Shown one piece after another: positions 20,831-31,472 of a stretch of 64,000 nt of DNA (position 1 is the first letter of the stretch; each line of letters starts with the position of its first letter). This stretch comes from Limnephilus marmoratus (taxonomy: Eukaryota > Arthropoda > Insecta > Trichoptera > Limnephilidae): contig OU862920.1 of NCBI GenBank assembly GCA_917880885.1, positions 36,367,019 through 36,431,018 on the forward strand. Direction: 5' to 3'. Position numbers and translations under genes: made by a program. Below the pieces are notes generated by a model, which did not search any database, was not told the origin of the DNA, and worked only from the letters and a program-made list of their open reading frames with translations.

Positions 20831-20950
20831 AGTCCCGTAAAAAGTGCTTAGAGACTTTCGAAAGGCGCCCTCGTTATTCAGATACATAAAATTCAAGATT
20901 GAAGCATACCCTAAAATGACTTTTATTTTTAATTATTTTTTTAATGTGAA

Positions 20951-21338
20951 AACCTCAAGAAAGTCCCCAGCTGCTCCTGTCTGGAGTCCCCAATTGGGGT
21001 ATGTTGTGAGGTTGAAGGTAAGGGGGTGGGGAAGGAGATGGGGAAGGATGAGAAAGGAACGTGGAGATGTACTTGGCTATTCAGATCTGGTCACCAAACA
21101 CGGCTAAAGTCATTTCAAGCAACGTTTCAATTCTGAATTTTGGTCTTACACCAGGGCGATACTGAGAGTATTTTTCATTCGGTAACGTGCCGCAAATATA
21201 CTACATATTATTTTTATTGAGTTAATTGTGAAATAACACAAATTAATCAAATAAAATTTGTTTGCCCACGCCGGGATTCGATCCCGCGACCTTCGGATTG
21301 CGAGTCAAGAACCTTACCCCTCGAACACGCAGGGCGTC
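20951..21338 (-). mobile_element. tRNA-derived SINE (family S)
   Basis: Same order as 16611-17019. The tRNA-like head lies at the right end (B box GATCGAATCCC in complement at about 21277). The C-rich tract and 'ccccaattgggg' lie at the left. Confidence 0.75.
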
Positions 21339-22541
21339 ATAAGAGGTAGGTAGAGAATCGCCGAGATACTGCACAATTTTCTTTATTGAAAACTTACACA
21401 ACCGAATCATTTTTACTACAGATACAACTGTTTCAGTTCTTTAGTCTCCTGACATACTTATGTAGTTACTTAATGCATCCCTTTTTCGTGTTCGTCGTTT
21501 CGTCATCTATAACGACTCGAGGATGCAGTTTATAGGTACCTACTGGCAGATTAAACTGCAACATCCTGTCCATGTGAACAGAGCTAAGTATTTCTAAGTC
21601 CGCTAAGTGCAGTTCCTCCTGGAATACTAGTCGCACCGGGAATGGAGCACTCCTGGCGAGAAGTAAAATTGGATGTTCTCGATTTATTTGGAGACATGTA
21701 CCAATGAACAGCATGTTACCAATATTTTTCTGCGGCAAAAGAGAACCCTTTATGCAGTTATGAAAGCGCCAGAAAACAGAGGCATAAGCCTGTCGTGAGG
21801 GCGGCAAAGTGAAACTACATTAAAATGCCTGGTCACTAAGGGATTAGCTGCACTCAATAATAGCGGGTATAAAGTATGTCGATACGAGTTTTCCCCTGGC
21901 GTTGAAATCGTTAGGGCACAAAGTTAACAGAAAACTTTCCAGCAATAACTGCTATTTCATTCTGGCTTAACAAGCTGTCTGCAAACTAATATTAAACTAC
22001 CGCAATTCAATCACTGTTCTGGATTTCCGATCACATTGCACACTGAGAATATACGGAGAATTCTTTTGTAGCAAATACGAGTACTTTAGTTTCGTATATC
22101 GGCTCGCGGCTGCATCGATTTCCTTTTGATTGTTTCCTGCAGTTATTCGGCTCGGATTCCCAAAGCGCACGAAAATTCACACATGGCGTCATTGTCACAC
22201 TTTTAAAATCACTTTAATTTATTGTAAATTGAAGAGAGAAGTTGAAAAAGCAACAATTAAAGTTGTATAACAATAAAAATATTGTACACTCACTCACATC
22301 GAAATGTCTTTGCGTTCGCGCAGAAATTAAGAAAAAAAAAGTTCTGGCAGAAATCATTAATTTTGTCCATTTTACTACTTTCGTTATTAGTGTTATTTGC
22401 GAATAATATTCATTTCCACCAGCATTAATCCAGACGGTCCTTAGTAAACATAATTCAGAACGAAACTCGCTGATGAAAGCGACAGTTGCATTGGGGAGAC
22501 CGAAATGGTGTTTTAAACTATACAATATAATATTTATTTGC
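21339..22541. other. mostly single-copy-looking DNA, no gene recognised
   Basis: Composition is more balanced than average. A 113-codon minus-strand frame (21466-21807) and a 103-codon minus-strand frame (22214-22525) are the longest. Neither has a domain, signal or membrane pattern that I recognise. Confidence 0.35.
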
Positions 22542-23128
22542 AGTACACGCCAAACTTTAAGACCGGCCTGAAGTTGATCGCGAAGTTGCTGACTTTACAA
22601 TGAACGTAAGATACCATTTATTGGACAACCAACACCCCTGCCACAGGTCATCCCAAGAGGTTCGCTACGTTTGGTGACTTAGCAGGGGTGCCCGGGTTCA
22701 TGGGATGAGGTTTGTCTAGGTCTTTGTGTCGGATACGTTTGCCCAACCACTGCGTGGCGGGCTGGATCGGAGGAGACTGATTGAGGGAGGACTTTTGACC
22801 GCTCCAGCCGGATTCTCCCGACCCTTCGTCTTGCACCGCAGTGTGAGGAATAGATTCATACGTCCATCACTCCTGGCCACACTGACCCCCAGATTCCTAT
22901 CCACCTTTTTCCTTCCGATATCTTTTTCTTTTCTTCCGAATTGTTTTCCTCGGTGCCTCTTGTGTGGAGCTAACGTAAAAAAAAAGGAAAAAAGAAAGAT
23001 GCGTAAAATCATACGTGCGCCAGAGAAAAGCGTGGGCGGGGGGGGGGGGGAGTGCATGCCATTTTTCTGACCTTATAATCACCAATTTCTGATCAACATC
23101 AGGCCGATCTTAAAGTTTGGCGTGTACT
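22542..23128. mobile_element. TIR element disrupted by a LINE tail
   Basis: AGTACACGCCAAACTTTAAG at the left is the reverse complement of the right end. The arms run about 35 bp and extend through GGCCTGAAGTTGATC with three mismatches. A LINE 3' tail (22612-22985) fills most of the interior. Confidence 0.65.
22612..22985 (+). mobile_element. LINE 3' tail
   Basis: Matches the tails at 14901 and 38029: 'ccaacacccctgccacaggt', 'ttcgctacgtttggtgactt', 'gcaggggtgcccgggttcat', and the end 'cttgtgtggagctaacgt' then an A-run. The long frames on both strands here (22716-23070) are non-functional consequences of the GC-rich sequence. Confidence 0.7.
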
Positions 23129-23207
23129 ATACCGACCGCCATCTTTGATTGGCAAGATTTTAGGTACGTCTAGTATGAACCCTCTATAAAAAAAATCTTA
23201 AGAAAAA

Positions 23208-23342
23208 TAAAGTAGACAATAGTGGAGAGGCTACGAAGCACAGGACAAAGAGGAGTTGAAAATCCTGTTGACTCTTTTTAATGTCGCTTTTTCATTTCAT
23301 CGAGTTTCAAATCATAACGTTGCTAAAGAAATTTTCACTTCA
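23208..23342 (+). mobile_element. module A, truncated and deleted
   Basis: From 'aagtagacaatagtggagag' to GCTAAAGAAATTTTCACTTC, with the central part missing. Confidence 0.6.
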
Positions 23343-23549
23343 AAAATGTACATAGTGCCAACTGCACAACTCCAATTAGGTAAGTTTTTTAAGCCACATT
23401 GGAACATGATTTTTATTTATATTTGACTGAACAAATATATCCCTGATTGGTTGGCCAGTTTAATTTATACTCTAAAGTACATATGTAACGGCAATGGAGA
23501 ATTCGAAGTTTCTGGCTGTTGGTTGGTCATTTGAGCTTTTGTTTGACAG

Positions 23550-23705
23550 GAATTAGTCAACCGGGTGGGATTTATTCACCGTGGCTAAGTCGTCAGTATG
23601 TTGCTGTCAATATTGATTTGCTGGCGGTTGGCGCCACTAGCTTTTGCATATTTGCAATAGGTGGAGCCGAATACTACATCACAGACGTTTTTGGGTTTAA
23701 AACAG
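23550..23705 (+). CDS. candidate internal exon, one membrane segment
   Basis: The exon is 156 bp, phase 1 at both ends, and open throughout. It is preceded by a pyrimidine-rich acceptor (gcttttgtttgacag) and followed by donor g|GTAGGC at 23706. It encodes about 51 residues, running GISQPGGIYSPWLSRQYV, then a hydrophobic stretch IDLLAVGATSFCIFAIGG, then AEYYITDVFGFKTG. The pattern fits one transmembrane helix of a multi-pass protein, with proline/glycine/aromatic residues at the boundaries. I do not recognise the family. No adjoining exon is visible within several kilobases. A 63-codon frame on the opposite strand overlaps it, so the coding call rests on splice signals, phase symmetry and residue pattern. 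Confidence 0.35.
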
Positions 23706-24534
23706 GTAGGCATGTATAGTATGTGCGTGTTTGAGTGAAGCTCGGTTAAATTACGCGAAATTAATTCATCAATCAATTAAGGCTGTAATTTAAATTGTCG
23801 TTACTAAAATATCAACCACCCGCAGCAATACAGCCGGAAATCAAAATATTTTCTCAAAATATGACAAACAATACGTTGGACTTCATTATTTTTTCCATCC
23901 AAACTATGCGAAATGAATAATTGTATATACCTGAACACGAATGGATATTTTGATAAAAACCCATTTTGTCAAATAGGTTTTTAGATTCTTAGTTTGGGTT
24001 TTATCTGTTTAAACATTTTTGGTAAACAAGGTTCTAGTTTCACAGTTTGAGTTTCTTACAGAGAAACACAGTTTTTAGTAATTATGCGTATTATGTGCGA
24101 TAGTTGTAAATCAAATTTTACCGAAAAAAATAACATGTGTATATATTATTAATACGAAGCAATTTTTTTTCGGCTGCAACAACATCAATATTTTCTTAAT
24201 ATCAGCACTCTAGCACACCCAAAAGTCACGAGCCGCCACTGTTACGAGGATATATTTTTAAGTATTCAATATCGAATACCTGCTCTTTGCCGCATCGCTT
24301 CGTCCATTACTAGTCAAGGACGAGGGATAACTATTGGTTAGAAGTTGCATCCCGCCGTTCAAGCTTATAGATGGTCTGACCGATGTAAGATCAGGTGAGA
24401 CCTCGAGAAAGTTAAATTGCCTTCCGGTCGTACCCGCGCATCTTCCGTAAGCCTTTTGTTAAAAGGTTTAAGGAGGAGTTGAGAGAATTAGTTGATTTGA
24501 GTTATTTATTGTTAACCATAAAGTTATTTATTGT
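23706..24534. other. unassigned DNA
   Basis: AT-rich to 24240. The 24260-24470 part is GC-balanced with no recognised content. Confidence 0.4.
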
Positions 24535-24784
24535 TGAAGTAAAACTTCTTTAAGCACGCTTGACTTGGGGAGTAAGCTGGAGAATGCGTGACGAGAGCGT
24601 TACGAAAAGTATGATCGGGCGAGGCAAACGGTTAGGCCTTTACGCACTCTTCACTTGGGGAGTAAGCTGGTGAATGCGTGACGAGAGCGTTATGAAAAGT
24701 GTGATCGGGCGAGGCGAACGGAAGTTGAGAGGGAGATATAAGTTAGTGAAATTTTACTTCAGTCGTATGGTCTAAAGCACACTT
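24535..24784 (-). mobile_element. module D with internal tandem duplication
   Basis: On the minus strand it starts GTGTGCTTTAGACCATACGA and ends GAAGTTTTACTTCA. The 'cttggggagtaagctgg...gatcgggcgaggc' block is present twice (plus strand about 24557-24635 and 24654-24715). Confidence 0.7.
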
Positions 24785-26252
24785 GTTTTATATAGTTTTT
24801 TTATTATTTTACTATTATAGACCTCTGTCATTAATACTTTCAAATTGATTGTACCTACTCCAAACAAAGACTAATTATGTTTACCGCAAAGTAATTGTGG
24901 ATTTCATTCAATTATCACCTTACACATGTCTATATAAAATACGCCTAGAACTGTACTAAACTTAACAATATAAAATGTCGCATCACCTTATCTTTATGTT
25001 CTATGGCAATTTACATCCTTCCATTAAAACTGAAAGAATTAAAATATTATTCGTTTGAAGCAATTTTTTTTATTTGTTACTGATTAAAATACGTCGACTT
25101 TAAATAAACCATTCAATCCCGAAGATGTATGGACTGCCAATTTCCAGGTAATTGGAATCGGGGTTCATTCTGTTGGAAATCTCAAATAAAATTACCCAAG
25201 TTTGAGAGCGCTAAATAAATTAACTGAATATAATATATTTCGAGGAATCATAAAATGAGCAGATTGGATATTCTTAGTACAATCGAGTTCTGTCTCGACT
25301 TATGCACGACGCAATGTCATGATTAATATTATTCATAACAATATCTAGGAAATGTAATAAATTGTGTTTGATTTTAGCATATTTTTGAACGATAATTATA
25401 ATTCGAATGCAAGAATGGTTATTTAAAACAAATTATTTAATTAAATGAAGACAAATCATTTTGTAAAACACCATTTATTTTTTTCTGTTCACCACCACTT
25501 GTTTCAAAACATTCTTCTATAAAATGTACTCGTATCTCCACTATGCTGAATTCTTTCTTATAAGTATTTTACGATACGATACGATTGCACCCCCCAGCCA
25601 AGAGTTCTCCTGTCCCGGTGAGACCGGTACACCGAGAGGCACTGATTGGTTAGGACTAGGAGCACGTGCTCGGAGGATGGAAAGGAGGTTGAGTGGAGTT
25701 TAATCGACCGGTGTACATGGCAACCTAATAAGCCAATATTGGAATTTAGGATGGAGGAAGAACAATAATTTATTGTCTTTACGGAATGTCTGTATTATTT
25801 GTATTCCATATTTTTGTTAGGTTAGATTAGGTTGTAGTAGATATTTTGTTGGGAGTTGTTTTGTCCGTAGGATATTTTGTCGGGGGATGTTTTGTCACGG
25901 AATGAAAACGCGCGGAACCAATAAAACAGTTTAGAAATTTTCGAAGGCTTATTTCGAATCATTAATACGAGACTGGTTTCAGGGAGCTACAGTATCCTAA
26001 ACACGGAAGATATCCGGGCCGCATCATCGGGTAGGAGGTAATGTGCCGTGAAGTGAGTGGGATCCACGAGTTATTGCTCGCACCCCCCTCGAAACCGAAA
26101 TAAACCCAACCAATTTAGACTTCGCTTCACTCCTTTTAGTTCTTTATAGATTAGGTCCAAGCGGGATTCTATTGCGATAGAGAATCACTCTTTGGAATTT
26201 AGAATGGTTCGAAAGAAACAACTATGAAGTCAGTTACTTTACAAGGAATCTA
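24785..26252. other. unassigned DNA
   Basis: Short imperfect repeats of 'gatattttgt(c/t)ggg' occur at 25836-25900. 25590-25720 is GC-richer. No gene signal. Confidence 0.4.
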
Positions 26253-26522
26253 ATGTTATGTGTAGGTATACAACAGCTGTACATCAGTAAAATAATTTGT
26301 AGATTTTTTATCAATACTTATTCTGCAGAAAGAACCCAACAAATCCATACCACTAGAATTGGCTCAACTATGAACTTTGTCCCAATAAGTACTAAAACAT
26401 CTTTTGGCCAAAGAAACTATTTATATCAGGCTCCACTTATGTTTAATATTCTGCCAGTTTACATTAAGTCTTCCAATTCATTAGCTAAATTTAAAAAAAA
26501 AATTGTATTTCTTGGGCACTGA
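26253..26522 (+). pseudogene. non-LTR retrotransposon RT C-terminal fragment
   Basis: The frame includes RTQQIHTTRIGSTMNF, then KTSFGQRNYLYQAPLMFNIL and IKSSNSLAKFKKK before a stop. This matches the C-terminal region of CR1/Jockey-like LINEs ('...FGQRS..Y.AP..FN.LP..IKSSNS...FK'). It is related to, but not the same copy as, 20010-20405. The 5' part is missing. A hammerhead-like inverted repeat begins within 20 bp downstream. Confidence 0.65.
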
Positions 26523-26607
26523 CTATGTAACAATTTCTAAGACATTTTTGTTTTGAAAAGTTTTATTTTTCGATGTACATTTGTTACTTTAATTTTAAGT
26601 TTTTTTT

Positions 26608-26643
26608 GCGACCGGTTTCGACACGTCCGTATCATTAACGAGC
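26608..26643 (-). ncRNA. hammerhead-like motif (degenerate core)
   Basis: On the minus strand: TTAATGA (for the CUGANGA box), one extra base, a weak stem II, then CGAAACCGGUC with the palindrome ACCGGU as a minimal stem III before the cleavage-type UC. Two core bases differ from the consensus, so activity as a monomer is unlikely. Confidence 0.35.
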
Positions 26644-26858
26644 AAACTTAAAACTAACTTAAAAATTCTATACAAATACACAATTAATTAGGGGGGGGTA
26701 GTGGGAGGGGGGAATTTGGTGGAGGGGGAGGACGGTGGGAGGAGTCAAAATTACATGGAAATATCGTAAGCAGAGGTGATTTACATGGTGCTATTATTTT
26801 ATTAACTAAATTAATTTTAGATTTAAAATAAATTTAATTTAAAATAAAAAAATTTTTT

Positions 26859-26893
26859 GCGACCGGTTTCGACACGTCTGTATCATTAAGGAG
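26859..26893 (-). ncRNA. hammerhead-like motif, second direct copy
   Basis: Same layout as 26608-26643, with ACAGAC in place of ACGGAC in the stem II region and CCTTAATGA upstream. Confidence 0.35.
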
Positions 26894-27010
26894 CAAACTT
26901 AAAGCAGAGGTGATTTACATGGTGCTATTATTTTATTAACTAAATTAATTTTAGATTTAATTTAGTTAATAAAATAATAGCACCATGTAAATCACCTCTG
27001 CTTTAAGTTT

Positions 27011-27046
27011 GCTCCTTAATGATACAGACGTGTCGAAACCGGTCGC
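27011..27046 (+). ncRNA. hammerhead-like motif, inverted copy
   Basis: GCTCCTTAATGATACAGACG, then TGTCGAAACCGGTCGC. Stem I candidates are TTTGC upstream and GCAAA downstream. Confidence 0.35.
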
Positions 27047-27183
27047 AAAAAATTTTTTTAAATTAAAGTAACAAATGTACATCGAAAAATAAAACTTTTC
27101 AAAACAAAAATGTTTTAAAAAAATGTTAAGATTTTTGTGCTGTCAGAGGATTGGCATACTATTTTTTCATCCTTGGCCTTTTT

Positions 27184-27285
27184 TTAAATAATAAGATTTT
27201 TTATTTTAAAATAAAAAGATTTTTGATTAGTTAATAAGATTTTTTTTAAGTAATAAGATTTTTTTAAATAACTAGATTTTATTTG
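27184..27285. repeat. AT-rich short tandem repeat
   Basis: Irregular repeats of 'aataagattttttt' with insertions. Confidence 0.6.
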
Positions 27286-27604
27286 AGTTCCATTTGTCAA
27301 AATCGGAGAGTCACCCTAGTTGTTTTGAACTACCTTTGTTACTTGGTGGGTATAGTAATTAAGGATTTGTTTTATGGTCTATATTCTATATTGTTACAAA
27401 TTACCCATCTGATCACCGATATAATATTGTTATTTCTTACTTTCTGCATATAATATTTTAGTGTTTTGGATGTAGTGTTTTGTATTTTAGTGATTTGTGT
27501 GTAAATGCATCACTCAAATTTATGAATGTTAACCTCAATACAGGCTGCTAGTCCTAGTGAGGTTAATATTTTTGTATGTAAAAAAAATAAGTGTATGTGG
27601 TGTA

Positions 27605-28237
27605 CACGGACATATGAATATATCTGGACCTGCCCTAAGTGATAAAAACGTATTATTTCCCCCTCCACATGGCGCCGGCTGTAGCTCCTCCTTGGAACCG
27701 GCTCGCTCCATGGGGAGGGGATATAGCCTCGCTTGAATCTAAAATGTGTGACGTCATCATTCTTGCCGTGAACAGCGAGAAGCTGACATCCATACATTTA
27801 ACGAAATAACGGCAGCTTGTGCTATACAATATATCTACGTATCAATGTACACATAGCGAATGTGGGCGGTACTCCAATGTGCTCGTCGCTGGTTACAGGG
27901 GTAAGTAAATTATGAAACATTTGTAAAAGTGTTTTAACCAAACACGGAAACAAAATATTGATATGTGTATTGGCGCGAGTCTTTTTGGGGCGAGCATTTG
28001 GCCTTAGCAAATATGTTTTGAACGTGGCAAGCAATTCGCGCTCCCATGTAAAAAGGTCTATTCATTCAAAGCAGATTTTGCTTTTAAGAACTAAATGGTG
28101 ATATTGTAATGCGAGATGCCTATATACTGTCAGATTGATTGTTCAACGAATGACAGTCATCTTTCCCCTCTTCGCTCTCCATAGTTTGGTTTTACCCCTC
28201 ATCTGTAACTGCTTGTCTATCCATTTGGATGTCTATG
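27605..28237 (-). mobile_element. 8-bp-TSD DNA element G, copy 1
   Basis: Ends CACGGACAT and ATGTCTATG form short TIRs (CAYRGACAT), flanked by perfect 8-bp duplications GTGGTGTA. It is the inverted counterpart of 60740-61382, with extensive identity. It carries TGACGTCA at 27749-27756. A 70-codon minus-strand frame (27822-28034) is conserved with the other copy (shared PCLVKTLLQMFHNLLTPVTS). The 8-bp duplication fits hAT or P superfamily. Confidence 0.8.
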
Positions 28238-29265
28238 GTGGTGTATAACACATGTATGGTGAGAAATTATAAATAAATAAATAAATAAATAAACTTACGA
28301 AAAAACTTTTAATTTTGTCAAACAAGTAGATACCTACGCGCAAACTTCTAAAAACATTTTTACTCATGCAATGCGATTTTTAGTTTTGTTGGGAACTAGG
28401 AAAATACTTTAAAATGGTAAAATAAATAAATTTAATTAAATCACAATTTCCAAGAAGACGTAACATTTACTAAATTAAATTTTAATCTCTTTTTAAAACC
28501 TCGAAATTCGATTGCATTCCACAGGTGGGATACCAATAAAATTTTGGAGGAAAAAATTGAACCGCAATTTGACTGTTTTCGCGCCGGGCTTAAATGCAAA
28601 AACTCCGGGAAAAGTTTAACCGTGTCGCAGTTATCGTTTTTTGAGCGAGCAAATCCAATTCAGCTGAAACGGATGATAGGTACAACAATGATTAATATCC
28701 GGAGAATATTTTGAAAATAACTGTCGTTAGTATGAAATCTGCAACTGATATGATGGTGTATTTCTTAGGACGTAGTACAACCTGTGTAGGTAATGCTGAC
28801 AAAGATTATCTGGAAGAAATATGCCCGGAAAAGAGAGAGGGAGATTTTAATTTTATTACAGCATCGATATTGTAAGTCTGAATCAGTTAAATCTAATTAC
28901 GCTATCTGACAGAAGAATTATTTCAGATCTGGTTGTATTACACTGAGTCATCATAGTTGCCACAATTCCATGAACCGAAGAGGAACACAAGACAAAGTCT
29001 AATGGTTTTTCTGCAGCTTTTAAACAACCAACTACACACTCACTAACCACTCTGGGAAATAAATTTGGGGGTAAGTACTTTTTATATATTTACTGATTCA
29101 ATTTACAAAATAAAGCGTAATCTACTTGTATTTACCAGCTGACTCCCATAAATAGTTGTAGCGTAGGTAATGTAGTTTTAGTGATTTGTGTTAACATTGT
29201 TTAAGTTTTTATTTTATTTTATGTTGCTGTGGCGAGTTTTAAAAACATTGTTTAACGTACTTATA
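28238..29265. other. unassigned DNA
   Basis: An (AAAT)n run at 28270-28292. The rest shows no gene or repeat that I recognise. Confidence 0.4.
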
Positions 29266-29480
29266 TCGGCGTGATCTAGGGGTAAAGCTCTTGACTCGCA
29301 ATCCGAAAGTCACGGGATCGTATCCCGGCGTGGGCAAATAATTTCATTTGATTAATTTGTGTTATTTCACAATTAATTCATTTAAAATTCTCAGTAAACA
29401 TACCCCAATTGGGGAAGCCATTGTCTCACTGGCTCCAGGCGGGAGCAGCCGAGACTCTTGTGAGGTATTCACAAAAAAAA
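29266..29480 (+). mobile_element. tRNA-derived SINE (family S), internally deleted
   Basis: tRNA-like head with A box TGATCTAGGGG and B box GGATCGTATCCC, then 'tgtgttatttcacaattaa'. It jumps to 'ataccccaattggggaagcc' and 'tctcactggctcc', ending GTATTCAC plus an A-run. About 170 bp of the body is missing. Confidence 0.75.
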
Positions 29481-30373
29481 ATTAAAAACACCAACATTTT
29501 AGAAAACTTTCTACTTTGTAAACAACTATGCGTAAAATTAAAAAAAAAGTAAGATAATCCATAAACTGATTTAAAATTCAAATCGTAGATAGTTATAAGC
29601 GTCGCAACAAAATTATTTTCTTATTCGTAGGCGATTCGTAGAACGTTTGGAAACTTAATATTATGTAAGTAATAAGTCTTGATCTAACTAAGGCCTAATG
29701 AAAATGTTTTTGTTGAGTGTTTTAAAAGTAAATAATATAGTATTAAGTTTATTACTGGGACCCAAAAAGGAAAAAAAGAGACCCTAAATGTTTTGAAAGC
29801 CCTATCCTTAAGCATGAAGATAAAATAATAAAGTATTTGTTGGTTGTAAATGATACAAAGACAGAATGATGTACGTACAATTTCTACAAATAAGTCAATT
29901 GACTAAACCAACTGAATCTACGACTTCCAAAACACGACAGTTATCAGTTTATCAGTCATGGTGCTCAATAGCCAATATTTGTAAGCATATGATAACAAAC
30001 ACATAATTTTTTTCCGATATTACTTCAGTCCTGTGTATAATCAATTAGGCACATATATCAGATCATTTCAAAGGAATTGTGATGTAGTCTTTTTACAAAT
30101 AATAGTAAAAAATGTATTTCTGACTTAGATAAGTTAGATAAACATTCTTAAAAGAAATACTATAAAATAATTTGAGTCGTAACGTTAATATTTTATCTTC
30201 TCATTTGAAACCCCAATGATAAAAAAGCCGTTTTTTTATGAAATAACGACATACGCCGAGTAATAAGTTGTTAACCAGATAGTAGTTGCAAAATGACACG
30301 TAGGTCACGTACTTACTTTTATATATAATCTAGATTGTCAGATAATACTATAACATCAGAGAAGAAAAAAAAT
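29481..30373. other. unassigned AT-rich DNA
   Basis: The right end (from about 30230) is shared with 31480-31560 and 31640-31680; see the local duplication finding. Confidence 0.4.
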
Positions 30374-30630
30374 TAGTGTGTGCAGTTCACAAGCGGTAAA
30401 AGCGAAACCTTTAGAACTAAAGTAGACAAGAGTGGGGAGGCGCGAAGCTCCGCACAAAAAGGAGACCGCTAGGATGCGATAAACCGCAGCGAGAGGAGAC
30501 CTATTATACTGTCTCATTCTCTAGCAGGCGAAATCCTATATATGTACCTACGTGGTTGTCTCTTTTTAGTGTCGCTATTTTTCGTCTCATTGAGGTTCAA
30601 ATCACAACGGTGCTTAAAATGTTTTCACTT
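30374..30630 (+). mobile_element. module A element
   Basis: Head AGTGTGTGCAGTTCACAAGC, full body with the 'ccgcacaaaaaggagaccg' box duplicated, and end ATGTTTTCACTTA. About 257 bp. Confidence 0.7.
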
Positions 30631-30734
30631 AAAAATTTCCAATTTTCTATGCATTAACGACACGCCGAGTGTTAAAGTTGGTAACAAAAAAGGGGTTCTA
30701 AAATGTTATAGGCACGCACCTACTTACTATTATA

Positions 30735-31117
30735 CACGGTGTCCGGAAACTCGTAGTACAAGCGGGAAACTGGTAAATCTACATCACATTCGGAGTCGAT
30801 TTGCGATATAACTTTTTTAATTTGAGCTTACGTTTTCGAGTAAATCGGGTCCGAAGTTGGAATTTTTTTGATTAAATTTGAAAAAAATGTTCACTAAAGG
30901 GTTGATTTCAGCTGTGTAATGTCTTATAAAATGCATCGAAGGGTAAACCAGGCTCACAAGTTTTTTTTACCCTTTAGTTGTCTAAAAAATAGAAAAATAG
31001 AAAAAAAATAATATTAAAATCGAAATGCTCAGATCGAAAAAAATAAGTTTTTTGGGTTCTCTACGTGATGTAGATTCACCAGTTTCCCGCTTGCACTACG
31101 AGTTTCCGGACACGTTG
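30735..31117. mobile_element. long-TIR MITE flanked by TA
   Basis: CACGGTGTCCGGAAACTCGT at the left is matched in reverse complement at the right (ACGAGTTTCCGGACACGTTG). The arms run about 54 bp with four differences, through GCGGGAAACTGGT. TA on both sides. The interior is non-coding. Confidence 0.85.
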
Positions 31118-31164
31118 TATATAACCCAGATTGTATTACAATAAAACGAATATAAAACTTTATT

Positions 31165-31235
31165 CCACTTAATTTTATTCGAGCGTAACCGGTTTCAGCT
31201 CTTTAAAGCCATCTTCAGACTGGTAGATAACACTA
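31165..31235 (-). ncRNA. hammerhead-like motif, AACCGGTTTCAG type
   Basis: On the minus strand: CTGAAGA (31218-31212; position 7 of CUGANGA may vary), one extra base, stem II GGCU...AGCU, then GAAA (31196-31193). Stem III is ACCG-GUUA-CGCU with one C·C mismatch, followed by the cleavage-type UC. Same class as 61508-61555 but slightly decayed. Confidence 0.45.
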
Positions 31236-31256
31236 CATCAGAGAAGAAAAAAAATC

Positions 31257-31472
31257 AGAGTGTGCAGTTCGCACGCGGTAGAAGCGAAACCTTTAGAAAA
31301 CTAAAGTAGACAAGTTTCAGAAGGCTACGAAGCTCCGCACAAAGAGGAGACCGCTAGAATGCGAAACACCGCACCAAGAATGGCCTTTTATACTATCTCA
31401 TTCTCTCGCAGGCTAAATCCTATAGATTTCGTCGAGTTTCAAATCACAACGGTGCTAAGGATGTTTTCACTC
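31257..31472 (+). mobile_element. module A element
   Basis: Head AGTGTGCAGTTCGCACGCGG; end GGTGCTAAGGATGTTTTCAC. It lies in the same duplicated context as the 30374 copy. Confidence 0.7.

Larger units (their letters stand above)
26839..27066. repeat. near-perfect palindrome, about 105-bp arms
   Basis: The centre is at about 26952. The arms contain the two inner ribozyme-like motifs and 'ggtgatttacatggtgct' / 'agcaccatgtaaatcacc'. It can extrude as one long hairpin. Confidence 0.85.
26540..27117. mobile_element. inverted-repeat element with ribozyme-like motifs
   Basis: The outer arms 26540-26600 and 27060-27117 are inverted copies ('acatttttgttttgaaaag', 'cgatgtacatttgttac'). Between them the motif GCGACCGGTTTCGACACGTC occurs at 26608 and 26859 (same orientation, 251 bp apart) and inverted at about 27011-27046. 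The segment after each includes 'agaggtgatttacatggtgc'. A G-rich run lies at 26690-26745. The layout resembles the tandem or inverted terminal repeats of Penelope-like elements or retrozymes, which carry hammerheads; no protein remains to prove it. Confidence 0.6.

Noticed and set aside
21466..21807. 113-codon minus-strand frame as a gene
   Set aside because: No recognisable motif, splice signal or codon pattern; I keep it only as a note in the region entry.
22716..23070. Opposed frames of 113-114 codons
   Set aside because: They lie in a LINE 3' tail inserted in a TIR element; the homologous tails elsewhere do not keep the frame.
25820..25870. Telomere-like TTAGG repeats (gttaggttagattaggtt)
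   Set aside because: Only a few imperfect units in one place; 'taggtta' at 2340-2360 is similar. No array.
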